NCBI GenBank assembly: GCA_021783175.1
Contig: JAJXUF010000199.1
Coordinates: forward strand, 1-5,396
Direction of reading: 5' to 3'
DNA from: Pseudomonadota bacterium
Lineage (GTDB): Bacteria > Pseudomonadota > Gammaproteobacteria > Acidiferrobacterales > UBA6901
DNA length: 5,396 nt
Shown: positions 4,735 to 5,396 of the stretch, one piece after another
Layout: each line of letters begins with the position of its first letter
Position numbering within the stretch: position 1 is the first letter of the stretch
Translations under genes and position numbers: made by a program
Notes under the pieces: generated by a model
What the model was told of the DNA's origin: nothing
The model's database searches: none
Seen by the model: only the letters and a program-made list of their open reading frames with translations

Positions 4735-5391
4735 ATGCCGTACACAAGCAGCGAGTCATTGCGCATCAGCGAGATATTTTATTCGCTGCAGGGCGAGACC
4801 AGCCGCGTCGGTTTGCCGACTGTGTTTGTGCGCCTGACCGGGTGCCCGTTGCGTTGTACCTATTGCGATACAGCCTATGCTTTTACCGGCGGTCAGACCA
4901 TGACACTACAATCAATCATGGATGAAGTGGCGCGGTATACACCGCGTTACATCACTGTCACCGGCGGTGAGCCGCTGGCGCAGAAGAATTGTTTGATTTT
5001 GTTGCGAGCGCTATGCGAATCAGGTTACGAGGTTTCGCTGGAAACAGGCGGGGCGCTGGATGTGAGCGGTGTGGACACGCGGGTGATGAAAGTGCTGGAT
5101 ATCAAAACGCCGGCATCGGGTGAAGTGCAAAAGAACCTGTGGAGCAATCTGGCGCATCTCAATCCGCACGACGAGATCAAGTTCGTGCTGTGCGACGAGG
5201 CGGACTACCAATGGGCGAAACAAGTTCTGGAAGAGCGGGAGTTGACGCGGCACTGCGCGGTGCTGTTCTCGCCTGCTCAGGGGCAGCTCGCAGCCAGGGA
5301 CTTGGCGGAATGGATATTGCGTGACCGCTTGCCGGTACGCTTGCAGGTGCAGTTGCACAAACTGCTGTGGGGTAACGAGGCGGGGCGCTGA
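4735..5391 (+). CDS. queE: QueE, 7-carboxy-7-deazaguanine synthase
   Basis: QueE is a radical-SAM enzyme that converts 6-carboxy-tetrahydropterin to 7-carboxy-7-deazaguanine, a precursor of preQ0 and tRNA queuosine. It has 218 residues from ATG 4735. ISEIFYSLQGETSRVGLP at the N-terminus is the family signature for substrate binding. C37, C41 and C44 (CPLRCTYC) are the CX3CX2C ligands of the 4Fe-4S cluster. TVTGGEP (74-80) is the SAM-binding GGE motif. ETGG (103-106) and DIKTPASGE (122-130) are further conserved stretches. The gene begins 13 bases after the cpoB stop, with no clear Shine-Dalgarno. A TTG at 4705 inside cpoB would add ten unconvincing residues and was not chosen. It lies downstream of tol-pal, as in several proteobacteria; queC often follows but lies outside the window. 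Confidence 0.95.
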   Translation: MPYTSSESLRISEIFYSLQGETSRVGLPTVFVRLTGCPLRCTYCDTAYAFTGGQTMTLQSIMDEVARYTPRYITVTGGEPLAQKNCLILLRALCESGYEVSLETGGALDVSGVDTRVMKVLDIKTPASGEVQKNLWSNLAHLNPHDEIKFVLCDEADYQWAKQVLEERELTRHCAVLFSPAQGQLAARDLAEWILRDRLPVRLQVQLHKLLWGNEAGR

Positions 5392-5396
5392 AGATC

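Overview
The window is a nearly complete tol-pal (Tol-Pal cell-envelope) operon on the + strand, followed by a queuosine-pathway gene. The order is tolQ (3' half only), a 576-bp insertion-like stretch, tolR, tolA, tolB, pal, cpoB (ybgF) and queE. All genes point the same way and are packed tightly: four-base ATGA overlaps or gaps of 11-19 bp. No rho-independent terminator is visible between them. Gene order and protein style (251-residue TolA, lipoprotein Pal with an Ala/Pro linker, queE directly after cpoB) fit a Gram-negative proteobacterium. A betaproteobacterium is most likely, perhaps Nitrosomonadales/Gallionellaceae-like, but that is inferred from protein style without a database search.

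How the genes work together: TolQ and TolR form the proton-driven inner-membrane motor. TolA is the energised rod that crosses the periplasm. TolB is the periplasmic beta-propeller that binds Pal. Pal is the outer-membrane lipoprotein that grips peptidoglycan. CpoB is the periplasmic coiled-coil/TPR partner that links Tol to peptidoglycan synthesis. QueE is a cytoplasmic radical-SAM enzyme that makes 7-carboxy-7-deazaguanine (preQ0/queuosine route) and is a common passenger of this operon.

The unusual part is the tolQ-tolR junction (374-949). In this otherwise compact operon these motor genes are separated by a repeat-rich block. It contains unit A (370-531), a REP-like double palindrome (608-674), a decayed unit C (678-797) and unit B (791-953). 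Units A and B are 126/137 identical without gaps over 395-531 and 817-953. Each ends in the same strong Shine-Dalgarno (GGAGGTG) five bases before an ATGA. The block reads as two small open frames that join tolQ, orf1, orf2 and tolR by successive ATGA stop/start overlaps (370, 528, 950), followed by the ordinary tolR/tolA ATGA at 1366. In both full units the Shine-Dalgarno can pair with an upstream GCACCTC. This closes a multi-hairpin RNA whose copy-to-copy differences mostly preserve pairing. The repeat therefore looks like a structured, possibly mobile RNA cassette that supplies, and may control, the ribosome binding site of tolR. I do not recognise it as any named family. The rest of the window is ordinary for its families.
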